The translations under genes were made by a program, and so were the position numbers. The notes under the pieces are model-generated. The model made no database searches. It saw only the letters and a program-made list of their open reading frames with translations, and had not been told where the DNA came from. From an uncultured Chromatiaceae bacterium (GTDB lineage Bacteria > Pseudomonadota > Gammaproteobacteria > Enterobacterales > Alteromonadaceae): DNA of 30,784 nucleotides. Below, piece after piece: positions 1 through 5,765 of the stretch. Position 1 is the first letter of the stretch, and every line of letters begins with the position of its first letter. The DNA is taken from assembly GCA_946482615.1 (NCBI GenBank), contig CAMLSF010000027.1, forward strand, positions 1-30,784, read 5' to 3'.

Positions 1-1
1 T

Positions 2-256
2 CTGGCCCGGGCTCAGATCGCCAATACCAGTGTCGGTAGTCTGAAACTGCTGTTCCACCGTGACACCAAGGAGATTCTGGGCATTCACTGTTTTGGCGAA
101 AGGGCCGCTGAGATTGTGCATATAGGCCAGGCCATTATGATGCAGAAAAATGGCGGCAATAACATAGAGTATTTTGTGCACACCACTTTTAACTACCCTA
201 CTATGGCCGAAGCTTACCGGGTGGCTGCATTAAATGGATTAAATCGTTTGTTTTGA
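2..256 (+). CDS. sthA: Soluble pyridine nucleotide transhydrogenase, C-terminal 84 residues (partial)
   Basis: The frame is open from the window edge to a TGA at 254-256. The last 84 residues closely resemble the end of E. coli SthA (UdhA), including the segments [20 protein letters not shown] and [19 protein letters not shown] and the final NGLNRLF. SthA is a cytoplasmic FAD flavoprotein of the disulfide-reductase fold that transfers hydride between NADPH and NAD+ and mainly reoxidises NADPH. Only the C-terminal interface (dimerisation) domain lies here; the FAD and NAD domains are upstream of the window. It is followed by a hairpin terminator and faces hemE convergently. The identification is firm; the start is outside the window. 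Confidence 0.95.
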   Translation: MARAQIANTSVGSLKLLFHRDTKEILGIHCFGERAAEIVHIGQAIMMQKNGGNNIEYFVHTTFNYPTMAEAYRVAALNGLNRLF

Positions 257-271
257 GCCTTGCTAAAACAC

Positions 272-298
272 AAACGCCAGCTTGATGCTGGCGTTTTT
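272..298. terminator. Intrinsic terminator between sthA and hemE
   Basis: A perfect 10-bp inverted repeat (AAACGCCAGC at 272-281, GCTGGCGTTT at 287-296) encloses a 5-nt loop and ends in a short T run. It lies 16 nt after the sthA stop. The A/T ends on both sides allow it to stop hemE transcripts from the opposite strand as well. Confidence 0.85.
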
Positions 299-320
299 GC
301 TACAGAATCAAATAAAAATA

Positions 321-1409
321 CTACTCTTCATCTTCTGCGACTTCAGTATTCATATGATAGGTGCGGCTGAATGACTGCACTGCGTCAATAAATACACCGG
401 CTTTTTCCGGATCCACATCAGGGGTTATACCGTGGCCCAAGTTAAATACATGGCCTGATCCCATACCATAACCATCCAGAATAGCCTGCACTTCCTGACG
501 AATACGCTCCGGGGTGCCTAACAGGATGGACGGGTCCATATTGCCCTGCAACGCCACTTTATCGCCGATACGGGCGCGGGCATGGCGAATATCTATGGTC
601 CAGTCTAAACCCACAGCATCACAACCAGTGGCTGCGATTTCCTCCAGCCATAAACCGCCATTTTTGGTAAACAGCGTGACAGGTACAGGACGGCCATCGG
701 CAAAACGGGTTAAACCAGAGACAATTTGCTGCATATAACTTAATGAATACTCACGATAATCGTGTGGAGTGAGTACGCCTCCCCAGGTATCAAAAATCAT
801 CACAGACTGAGCACCGGCCGCAATTTGCGCATTCAGATATAAGATGACACTTTGAGTCAGCTTATCCAGCAGGATATGCACCACTTCTGGCTCTGTATAC
901 ATCAGCTTTTTGATTTTCGAAAAAGTTTTGCTGCTGCCCCCTTCAAACATATAAGTGGCAAGAGTCCATGGGCTACCGGAAAAGCCGATTAACGGCACTT
1001 CACCGTTCAGCTCACGGCGAATAGTACGCACAGCATCCATCACGTAACGTAATTCAACCTCAGGATCCGGCACAGGCAGTTGCATCACATCCATAAAATC
1101 AGTCAGTTGTTTGGTAAAACGTGGGCCTTCGCCTTCACCAAAATACAGTCCCATGCCCATGGCATCCGGGATAGTTAAAATATCGCTGAATAAGATGGCC
1201 GCATCTAAAGGATAACGTTTTAACGGCTGCAAAGTGACTTCACAGGCAAGCTCTGGATTTTTACACAACGACATAAAATCGCCGGCAATAGCGCGCGTTG
1301 CTCTGTACTCCGGAAGGTAACGACCCGCCTGACGCATCATCCAGATTGGAGTGCGATCAACAGGTTGTTTCATCAAGGCCCTTAAGTAACGATCATTTTT
1401 TAGTTGCAT
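321..1409 (-). CDS. hemE: Uroporphyrinogen decarboxylase
   Basis: The 362-residue product is close to the usual 354-356 of HemE. The enzyme removes four carboxyl groups from uroporphyrinogen III to give coproporphyrinogen III in cytoplasmic haem synthesis. Near the N-terminus it carries the signature [16 protein letters not shown] (about residues 21-36), whose arginines hold substrate carboxylates. [15 protein letters not shown] follows, with the aspartate thought to act in decarboxylation, then [13 protein letters not shown] and, late in the protein, NLGHGI. The short acidic C-terminal tail is variable in the family. The ATG at 1409 has only a weak Shine-Dalgarno (GATGGCAG), and the gene is transcribed away from the sRNA region. 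In E. coli hemE also follows nudC. No anomalies seen. Confidence 0.97.
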   Translation of the reverse strand: MQLKNDRYLRALMKQPVDRTPIWMMRQAGRYLPEYRATRAIAGDFMSLCKNPELACEVTLQPLKRYPLDAAILFSDILTIPDAMGMGLYFGEGEGPRFTKQLTDFMDVMQLPVPDPEVELRYVMDAVRTIRRELNGEVPLIGFSGSPWTLATYMFEGGSSKTFSKIKKLMYTEPEVVHILLDKLTQSVILYLNAQIAAGAQSVMIFDTWGGVLTPHDYREYSLSYMQQIVSGLTRFADGRPVPVTLFTKNGGLWLEEIAATGCDAVGLDWTIDIRHARARIGDKVALQGNMDPSILLGTPERIRQEVQAILDGYGMGSGHVFNLGHGITPDVDPEKAGVFIDAVQSFSRTYHMNTEVAEDEE

Positions 1410-1511
1410 CTATCATCTGCCATCTTTTGAGTTATCACTAGTTTATCACTGATGCCTGATCAGTCACTATTTTTTACCAAAGGCTATTTTTTTCAGGGCT
1501 GAAAAAAGCTG

Positions 1512-1540
1512 TTGCCCTGCAAAAATACATCTGTTATAAA
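1512..1540 (+). promoter_or_regulatory. Sigma70 promoter of the predicted small RNA
   Basis: TTGCCC (1512-1517) and TATAAA (1535-1540) are exactly 17 bp apart. An A-tract (1502-1507) just upstream resembles an UP element. The stretch after the -10 box (CTACCTGCGC) is GC-rich, as in stable-RNA promoters. Transcription should start near 1547. No protein gene follows, which points to an RNA product. Confidence 0.6.
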
Positions 1541-1546
1541 CTACCT

Positions 1547-1638
1547 GCGCTAGTAAAGAACAAGAATAAAGAAACTCGTTTTAACGAGTCCAGGTAACGC
1601 AAGTTACACCTCCCTTAAGCCACGTTAGTGGCTTTTTT
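1547..1638 (+). ncRNA. Predicted small RNA with three hairpins and an intrinsic terminator
   Basis: This is not a family I recognise; the call rests on structure. Downstream of a good promoter, about 92 nt hold three successive inverted repeats and no credible start codon. They are ACTCGTT/AACGAGT (1574-1589, 2-nt gap, so effectively a 6-bp stem with a TTTT-type loop), GTAAC/GTTAC with a GCAA tetraloop of GNRA type (1594-1607), and AAGCCAC/GTGGCTT (1617-1634) followed by T's to 1638, a textbook intrinsic terminator. About 25 unpaired A-rich nucleotides precede the first hairpin and could be a target- or Hfq-binding segment (inference). The gene sits between the divergent hemE start and the repeat array upstream of which nudC ends. 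The 5' end is an estimate from the promoter. Confidence 0.55.
1617..1638 (+). terminator. Intrinsic terminator of the predicted small RNA
   Basis: A 7-bp perfect stem (AAGCCAC at 1617-1623, GTGGCTT at 1628-1634) with a GTTA loop runs straight into a T tract to 1638. The T tract is also the first base run of the repeat array. Confidence 0.75.
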
Positions 1639-1895
1639 ATTTGCTGCCATCCCTGGCGCAAACCCTATTGGGCCAATGCTTCGTATTGTTAAAAATCTTT
1701 CCAGAAGATTTTTTATTTCTCCATCCATGGGCTTCACCCTTACGGGCCAATGCTTCGCATTGTTAAAAATCTTTCCAGAAGATTTTTTATTTGCTGCCAT
1801 CCATGGCGCAAACCCTATCGGGCCAGCTAAAGCTGTTAAAAATTACTCCTGATAATTTTTTATTTCCCCATCCATGACGCAAGCCCTATAGCTTT
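1633..1895. repeat. Tandem array of about 3.5 hairpin-rich units of 73-76 bp
   Basis: Units begin with TTTTTTATTT at 1633, 1709, 1783 and 1856, giving periods of 76, 74 and 73 bp; the fourth unit is cut off at about 1895, beside the nudC stop. Each full unit holds a CCATCC(A/C)TGG-like dyad, a CCC-N4-GGG dyad, a short hairpin (CAATGC/GCATTG in units 1-2, CAGC/GCTG in unit 3) and an A/T-rich terminator-like hairpin (AAAAATCTT/AAGATTTTT in units 1-2, AAAAATTA/TAATTTTT in unit 3) that leads into the next T run. Unit 3 has different bases but still pairs. The open frames across the array on both strands look like by-products of the repeat, with no ribosome site or recognisable protein. Confidence 0.8.
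1838..1861 (-). terminator. Possible terminator downstream of nudC (last repeat hairpin)
   Basis: AAAAATTA (1838-1845) and TAATTTTT (1853-1860) form an A/T-only hairpin about 37 nt past the nudC stop. T runs occur on either strand, so it could work in both directions, but the stem is weak. The two stronger copies at 1691-1713 and 1765-1787 would back it up. Confidence 0.4.
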
Positions 1896-1897
1896 TG

Positions 1898-2698
1898 TTA
1901 TCGGCCACCCTTTGCAATATATTGAATCACCTGACCAGATAAGGTTGCCACCATTGGTACTTCAGGTAACTGATCCAAATCAAACCAGTGTGCTTCCTCA
2001 ATTTCATCCGGCTGACACACCAGCTCACCTGACTTATAGTCAGCGATAAAAGCAGTCATCAATGAATGCGGGAAAGGCCAGGGCTGGCTGCCCATGTAAC
2101 GTAAATTGGTGATCTCAATACCCACCTCTTCTTTTACTTCCCGCACAGCGGCCTGCTCCAAAGTTTCTGCAGACTCGACAAAACCAGCCAGAATGGAAAA
2201 GAAACCTGTTTTATGCCGTGCTGAGCGAGCCAACAACAATTGGTTTTTGTCATTAACGACGGCTATCAATACACAAGGATTAATACGCGGATAACAGCGG
2301 TGACCACATTTATGGCAAAGCGCAGCCAGCTCCCAATTCACCAGATGCATAGAGCTACCACACTGGCCACAGTATCTGTGCGTTTGCAAAAATAATGCAA
2401 CCTGACAGGCTCTGGCGGCATGTTCAAAAATAGCGGCAGACTGTTGTAACAAAGTGCGGGCCGAATGCCACTGCTGTTCAACTTCAGGTCTGTCGGTGTA
2501 ATTCAGCAGATAACAATTCACACCATCAATAGCACCGACCAGGCACAAAAGTTCGGAGCCATCCAGAAAGTCTGGTAATTGATCATAACGGCACAGAGGT
2601 GGAGCAGCATCAGCCGAATGCAGCCAGATTTTGCCCTGACTGATAATAAACCAGTGACCATAGAGATCCGCTGATGCAGGCACATTGTGCTTAATCAT
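1898..2698 (-). CDS. nudC: NAD+ diphosphatase / NAD-capped RNA decapping Nudix hydrolase
   Basis: The 266-residue protein has the full NudC layout: a variable N-terminal domain, a zinc ribbon with C110, C113, C128 and C131, and a Nudix box starting at G172 (E178, R186-E187, E190-E191, G193). The NudC-specific SQPWPFPHS motif follows at 204-212 and reads the NAD end. It hydrolyses NAD(H) to NMN(H) plus AMP and removes NAD caps from RNA in the cytoplasm. The ATG at 2698 is preceded by GGAG at 10-nt spacing. It diverges from rsd, as the two are neighbours in E. coli too. A promoter with 17-bp spacing lies upstream, and the hairpin repeats follow its stop. Confidence 0.95.
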   Translation of the reverse strand: MIKHNVPASADLYGHWFIISQGKIWLHSADAAPPLCRYDQLPDFLDGSELLCLVGAIDGVNCYLLNYTDRPEVEQQWHSARTLLQQSAAIFEHAARACQVALFLQTHRYCGQCGSSMHLVNWELAALCHKCGHRCYPRINPCVLIAVVNDKNQLLLARSARHKTGFFSILAGFVESAETLEQAAVREVKEEVGIEITNLRYMGSQPWPFPHSLMTAFIADYKSGELVCQPDEIEEAHWFDLDQLPEVPMVATLSGQVIQYIAKGGR

Positions 2699-2737
2699 TT
2701 TTATTTTACTCCACCACTTATTTGTGCAAACAGGCGT

Positions 2738-2766
2738 ATGATAGAGCCAAAGACTGAGCTGACCAA
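2738..2766 (-). promoter_or_regulatory. Candidate sigma70 promoter for nudC
   Basis: Read on the minus strand, TTGGTC (2766-2761) and TATCAT (2743-2738) are 17 bp apart, about 40 nt before the nudC ATG. The match is by eye. Confidence 0.45.
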
Positions 2767-2777
2767 TAAAAAAGTAG

Positions 2778-2806
2778 TTGATCTTTATCTGAGAATTCTT
2801 TTAATT
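2778..2806 (+). promoter_or_regulatory. Candidate promoter for rsd
   Basis: TTGATC (2778-2783) and TTAATT (2801-2806) have 17-bp spacing, about 42 nt before the rsd ATG. The -10 element is only a moderate match. Confidence 0.3.
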
Positions 2807-2848
2807 AGAGGTTCAGAGCAGTAAGTCATTTGAGTAAGGGGAAGGTAT

Positions 2849-3334
2849 ATGTACACCCGTTTAGAGTCAGCACAACAGAAATGGGGTGGCAGCCTGACAG
2901 CTATAGATAACTGGCTGGATGAAAGGCAGCGTCTTATTGTTCGTTATTGTGAGCTGGCTGCATTGCCTCCTTTTGACAAAAAAAGTGGGAACTCTTTACC
3001 TGATCTGGCCGATATTCAGCACTTTTGCCAACTACTGATGGATTATTTATCGGCAGGTCATTTTGAAGTCTATGAACAAATTGTGTCGCAATGCGCTGTC
3101 AATGGCCAGGATAGCCGTAAACTGGCAGATTCTTTATACCCGAAAATAGCGCATTCAACAGATATGGCGTTGGAGTTTAACGACAAATACGCCGAAGCGG
3201 ATACTAAAACTTTATCAACCAACTTTGACCGTGATTTGTCTACTTTAGGTCAGGCCTTAGTCGAACGTTTTGATTTTGAAGATGAACTGATCCAGACCTT
3301 ACATAACAAGTATTCCAAGGCTATAACAGCTTGA
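2849..3334 (+). CDS. rsd: Regulator of sigma D (anti-sigma70 factor)
   Basis: The 161-residue, mostly helical protein matches the Rsd/AlgQ family in length (158-160) and in the N-terminal run ending WLDERQRLIVRYCEL. That helix contributes to the sigma70 region 4 contact. Rsd binds free sigma70 in stationary phase, which lets alternative sigma factors reach RNA polymerase; the Pseudomonas homologue is AlgQ. The ATG at 2849 has a strong GGGGA site at 7 nt. The gene diverges from nudC and ends at a strong bidirectional terminator shared with fkpA. Nothing unusual was seen. Confidence 0.93.
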   Translation: MYTRLESAQQKWGGSLTAIDNWLDERQRLIVRYCELAALPPFDKKSGNSLPDLADIQHFCQLLMDYLSAGHFEVYEQIVSQCAVNGQDSRKLADSLYPKIAHSTDMALEFNDKYAEADTKTLSTNFDRDLSTLGQALVERFDFEDELIQTLHNKYSKAITA

Positions 3335-3344
3335 ATTAACTTAT

Positions 3345-3374
3345 AAAAAAAGCGACCTTTTGGTCGCTTTTTTT
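3345..3374. terminator. Bidirectional terminator between rsd and fkpA
   Basis: A 13-bp perfect inverted repeat (3345-3357 with 3362-3374) has GCGACC/GGTCGC as its core, a 4-T loop, and 7 A's and 7 T's at its ends. It serves rsd on one strand and fkpA on the other. Confidence 0.92.
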
Positions 3375-3387
3375 ATCGGGTTAAGAA

Positions 3388-4146
3388 TTACTTCTTCTCA
3401 GCCGGAGCTTCTGCGGCTGGAGCTTCTTCACCAATACCTAACAGCTCAACGTCGAATACTAAAACGCTGTTCGCTGGGATAGTGCCCATGTCGCGCTCAC
3501 CGTATGCTAAATCGCTTGGAATAGTGAACTTGAACTTAGAACCCACGCTCATCAACTGAACACCTTCAGTCCAGCCTTTGATCACCTGGTTTAATGGGAA
3601 CTGAGCCGGGCCACGTTCTTTTGAGCTATCAAATTCAGTACCATCCACTAAAGTACCAGTGTAGTGCACACGAACTACGTCAGTCGCAGCAGGTTTTGGA
3701 CCGTCAGCAGCCTGAATCACTTCATACTGTAAACCTGATTCAGTCACTTTCACGCCTTCTTTCTTGGCATTAGTTTCTAAATAAGCTTTACCGGCAGCAA
3801 TATTTTGTTCAGCCTGAGCTTTGGCGACTTCCACTTGTTTTTCACGGGCTGTTTGTTCCAGTGCCATCATCACTTTCTGAACTTCTTCTTCAGTCAGCTG
3901 AGATTTGCCGGCTAACTGGTCCTGAATACCACGTACTATAGTTTCTGAAGCTAAAGGTAAACCTAACTTCTCATGTTCTTTGATAGTTGTGTCGATAAAA
4001 CGACCAGCAGATACACCTAAGCTATAAGATTGTTTTGCAGCATCAGTATCCAATACCAGAGGTTTTGGCTGCTCAGCTTCTTTGTTACAAGCAGACAAAG
4101 TTAAAACGGTAGCCGCAATCAGCGACACCTTAGTTAATAAACGCAT
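3388..4146 (-). CDS. fkpA: FKBP-type peptidyl-prolyl isomerase, FkpA/Mip type, predicted lipoprotein
   Basis: The 252-residue product starts with a signal peptide ending in the lipobox LSAC (Cys20), so it should be lipidated in the envelope rather than free in the periplasm like E. coli FkpA. An N-terminal helical dimerisation domain follows (SYSLGVSAGRF, then charged helices to about residue 125). The FKBP domain (about 150-240) has VHYTGTLVDGTEFDSS, GWTEGVQLM, LAYGERDMGTIPANS and FDVELL, covering the usual active-site residues. The tail is Ala/Glu/Pro-rich. It isomerises prolyl bonds and acts as a chaperone for envelope proteins. I chose the ATG at 4146 because GGAG lies 7 nt upstream; the TTG four codons earlier overlaps that ribosome site. 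The neighbourhood with slyX is as in E. coli. Confidence 0.93.
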   Translation of the reverse strand: MRLLTKVSLIAATVLTLSACNKEAEQPKPLVLDTDAAKQSYSLGVSAGRFIDTTIKEHEKLGLPLASETIVRGIQDQLAGKSQLTEEEVQKVMMALEQTAREKQVEVAKAQAEQNIAAGKAYLETNAKKEGVKVTESGLQYEVIQAADGPKPAATDVVRVHYTGTLVDGTEFDSSKERGPAQFPLNQVIKGWTEGVQLMSVGSKFKFTIPSDLAYGERDMGTIPANSVLVFDVELLGIGEEAPAAEAPAEKK

Positions 4147-4187
4147 GTATTTCTCCAATAAATAAGCAGGTTTGGCTGCAAAATTGT

Positions 4188-4216
4188 GTTTTAATAAGTT
4201 TAAAGGTTTTATGCAA
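4188..4216 (-). promoter_or_regulatory. Weak candidate promoter for fkpA
   Basis: On the minus strand TTGCAT (4216-4211) and TAAAAC (4193-4188) are 17 bp apart, about 41 nt before the fkpA ATG. Both elements are imperfect. Confidence 0.3.
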
Positions 4217-4228
4217 CGTCCCTATACT
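4199..4228 (+). promoter_or_regulatory. Candidate promoter giving a near-leaderless WD40 mRNA
   Basis: TATACT (4223-4228) is a strong -10 box; TTTAAA (4199-4204) is a moderate -35 box at 18-bp spacing. Transcription would begin near 4235, only a few bases before the GTG (4237) or ATG (4243). Confidence 0.4.
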
Positions 4229-4242
4229 AACGGTTTGTGCTA

Positions 4243-5226
4243 ATGACGTTAACCCATAGCGGTAAATATCTGACGATTTTTCTGGCATTTTGTCTCTTTG
4301 CCTGCTCAGAAGTTCAACCAAAATCTGTGCGGCAGGTGCAACACAGTGAAACGCCCTCTTATGGTGCGGCCATTAATGACAACTCAACCCTGGTTGCAGT
4401 ATCTGCTTTAGATGAAGGAGTTACCGTCTGGGACCTGCAAAAAGATACAGCTTTGTATTCGCTGGGTCATCAGGAAAAAAGTAATAACCAGATTTTATCT
4501 TTGTCTTTAAGTCCGGATGGCAGTCACTTATTAACAGGTGACAGCAAAGACTTCGCCTTGTGGCAAATGAATGATGGCCGCAATATTGGTTTTTGGTCGG
4601 TTAAAGACGCTACGATCCGCGATTTAGCTGTGTCTGATTTTGGCCGCCATATGCTGGTGGGTCAAAGTGATGGCAAGGTTCAGCACATTACGTTAAGTTC
4701 TGGTCGCCGTATCGAGTTTTTAGGCCATACCGAAAACGTTAATTCAGTCGACCTGTCCGCCAACGGGCGCTTTGCGTTAACAGGCTCCAATGATCATTAC
4801 GCCTATCTGTGGGATACAGAAACGGCGCAGATTATTTATAGTTTTCCACATCCAAATCGCGTTACTAAGGTGGCACTGGATCAGCAAGGTCGTTATGCCT
4901 TTAGTGCAGGCAATGAATTGCAGGGCTTCATCTGGGACTTAAAAACAGGAAAGCAAATCAGCCAACTGGAGTTATCCAGAGCACAAATTATTACCGCTGC
5001 CCGCTTTAGTCCAAACGGAAAGTGGCTGGTGACAGGTTCTCCATCCAGAGCCTTAATTTTATGGGATGTGGCCACAGGGAAAAAATTACAGCAATGGCAA
5101 GTCAGGGCTATTCTCAATAGCAGGCCAGCCAGCGCTGTGATCCATGCAGTGGCCTTTTTAAATGACAGCCAGATTATCAGTGAAAGTTCCAGTGGCGTGG
5201 CCGAAGTATGGGAGATTAAACAATGA
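4243..5226 (+). CDS. WD40-repeat beta-propeller lipoprotein
   Basis: The product is about 327 residues. A signal peptide ends in the lipobox LFAC, followed by Ser, so the mature protein should be lipid-anchored in the envelope. The rest is a run of WD40 blades, recognisable by closing motifs such as VWDLQKD, LWQMND, LWDTETA, IWDLKTG, LWDVATG and VWEIKQ, with LTG(S/D)xxD turns between them. That suggests six or seven blades and a protein-binding scaffold; the partner is unknown. The start is ambiguous: ATG 4243 or GTG 4237, and neither has a Shine-Dalgarno. The stop overlaps the slyX start by 4 nt (ATGA), so the two are co-translated. E. coli has no such gene between fkpA and slyX. The name stays open. 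Confidence 0.85.
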   Translation: MTLTHSGKYLTIFLAFCLFACSEVQPKSVRQVQHSETPSYGAAINDNSTLVAVSALDEGVTVWDLQKDTALYSLGHQEKSNNQILSLSLSPDGSHLLTGDSKDFALWQMNDGRNIGFWSVKDATIRDLAVSDFGRHMLVGQSDGKVQHITLSSGRRIEFLGHTENVNSVDLSANGRFALTGSNDHYAYLWDTETAQIIYSFPHPNRVTKVALDQQGRYAFSAGNELQGFIWDLKTGKQISQLELSRAQIITAARFSPNGKWLVTGSPSRALILWDVATGKKLQQWQVRAILNSRPASAVIHAVAFLNDSQIISESSSGVAEVWEIKQ

Positions 5227-5447
5227 CAGAACAAGTGGCAGAGCTACAGCAACAACTTATAGATCTGGAAAGCAAACTGGCGTTTCAGGAAGATGTAGTG
5301 CAGAGTCTGAACGACGAACTGCACGAACATCAGAAAAGCATTGAAAAGTTGCAGCGTCAGGTGATGCTGCTGGCAGAAAAAATCAGTCAGGGCAACGACA
5401 GTGGCATATTACGTCTGGACGAAGAGCCACCACCGCCGCATTATTAA
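5223..5447 (+). CDS. slyX: SlyX family protein
   Basis: This 74-residue protein is one coiled-coil helix (about 1-55, rich in E/L/Q heptads) followed by the typical SlyX tail ending in PPPPHY. The function of SlyX is not established; in E. coli it sits beside fkpA and slyD. The ATG overlaps the WD40 stop codon (ATGA), with GGGAG 8 nt upstream inside the previous gene, so translation is probably coupled. Its stop faces that of yheV with only 3 nt between them and no terminator visible. Confidence 0.92.
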   Translation: MTEQVAELQQQLIDLESKLAFQEDVVQSLNDELHEHQKSIEKLQRQVMLLAEKISQGNDSGILRLDEEPPPPHY

Positions 5448-5450
5448 TCA

Positions 5451-5657
5451 CTATTCGGGTTTAAAAACACCTATCACCTGTTCAGCAGCTCGCGACGCTT
5501 TTGCTACCTGCTGTTCAGGTTGTGCCATATGATGACCACATTGCACACACTCTACTTTTTCCACATTGTTTTCAATAAACAACATCAGGGTATCCATGGC
5601 CTTGCACTGCGGACAGGTTGCTCCGGCAATAAAACGCTTTTTCTTTCTTTCCGTCAT
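5451..5657 (-). CDS. yheV: YheV-family zinc-ribbon protein
   Basis: The product has 68 residues with a basic start (TERKKKRF) and two CxxC pairs (CPQC near residue 15 and CVQC near 37) that should bind one zinc ion. This matches the YheV (DUF2387) family, whose role is unknown. In E. coli yheV also lies in the kef/yheS neighbourhood close to slyX. It diverges from yheS across 108 bp in which I could not settle a promoter. Confidence 0.85.
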   Translation of the reverse strand: MTERKKKRFIAGATCPQCKAMDTLMLFIENNVEKVECVQCGHHMAQPEQQVAKASRAAEQVIGVFKPE

Positions 5658-5765
5658 TTTTTACTCTCTTAGTCTGCTTTATCGCATCTAAAACCGCTAG
5701 CGCTCTTGGTTTGTCGCCACTTTGCGATTAGAGTAGCAACCAATTTTCGTCCAGGTTAAAACACC

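Noticed and set aside
1615..1852. Open frames of 61 and 74 codons across the repeat array on opposite strands
   Set aside because: They are produced by the repeat sequence, lack ribosome sites and resemble no protein; the hairpin structure explains the sequence better.
2779..2792. FNR-like half site TTGAT-CTTT-ATCTG upstream of rsd
   Set aside because: The second half is mismatched and its spacing to any -10 box is not that of an FNR promoter; it coincides with the -35 of an ordinary candidate promoter.
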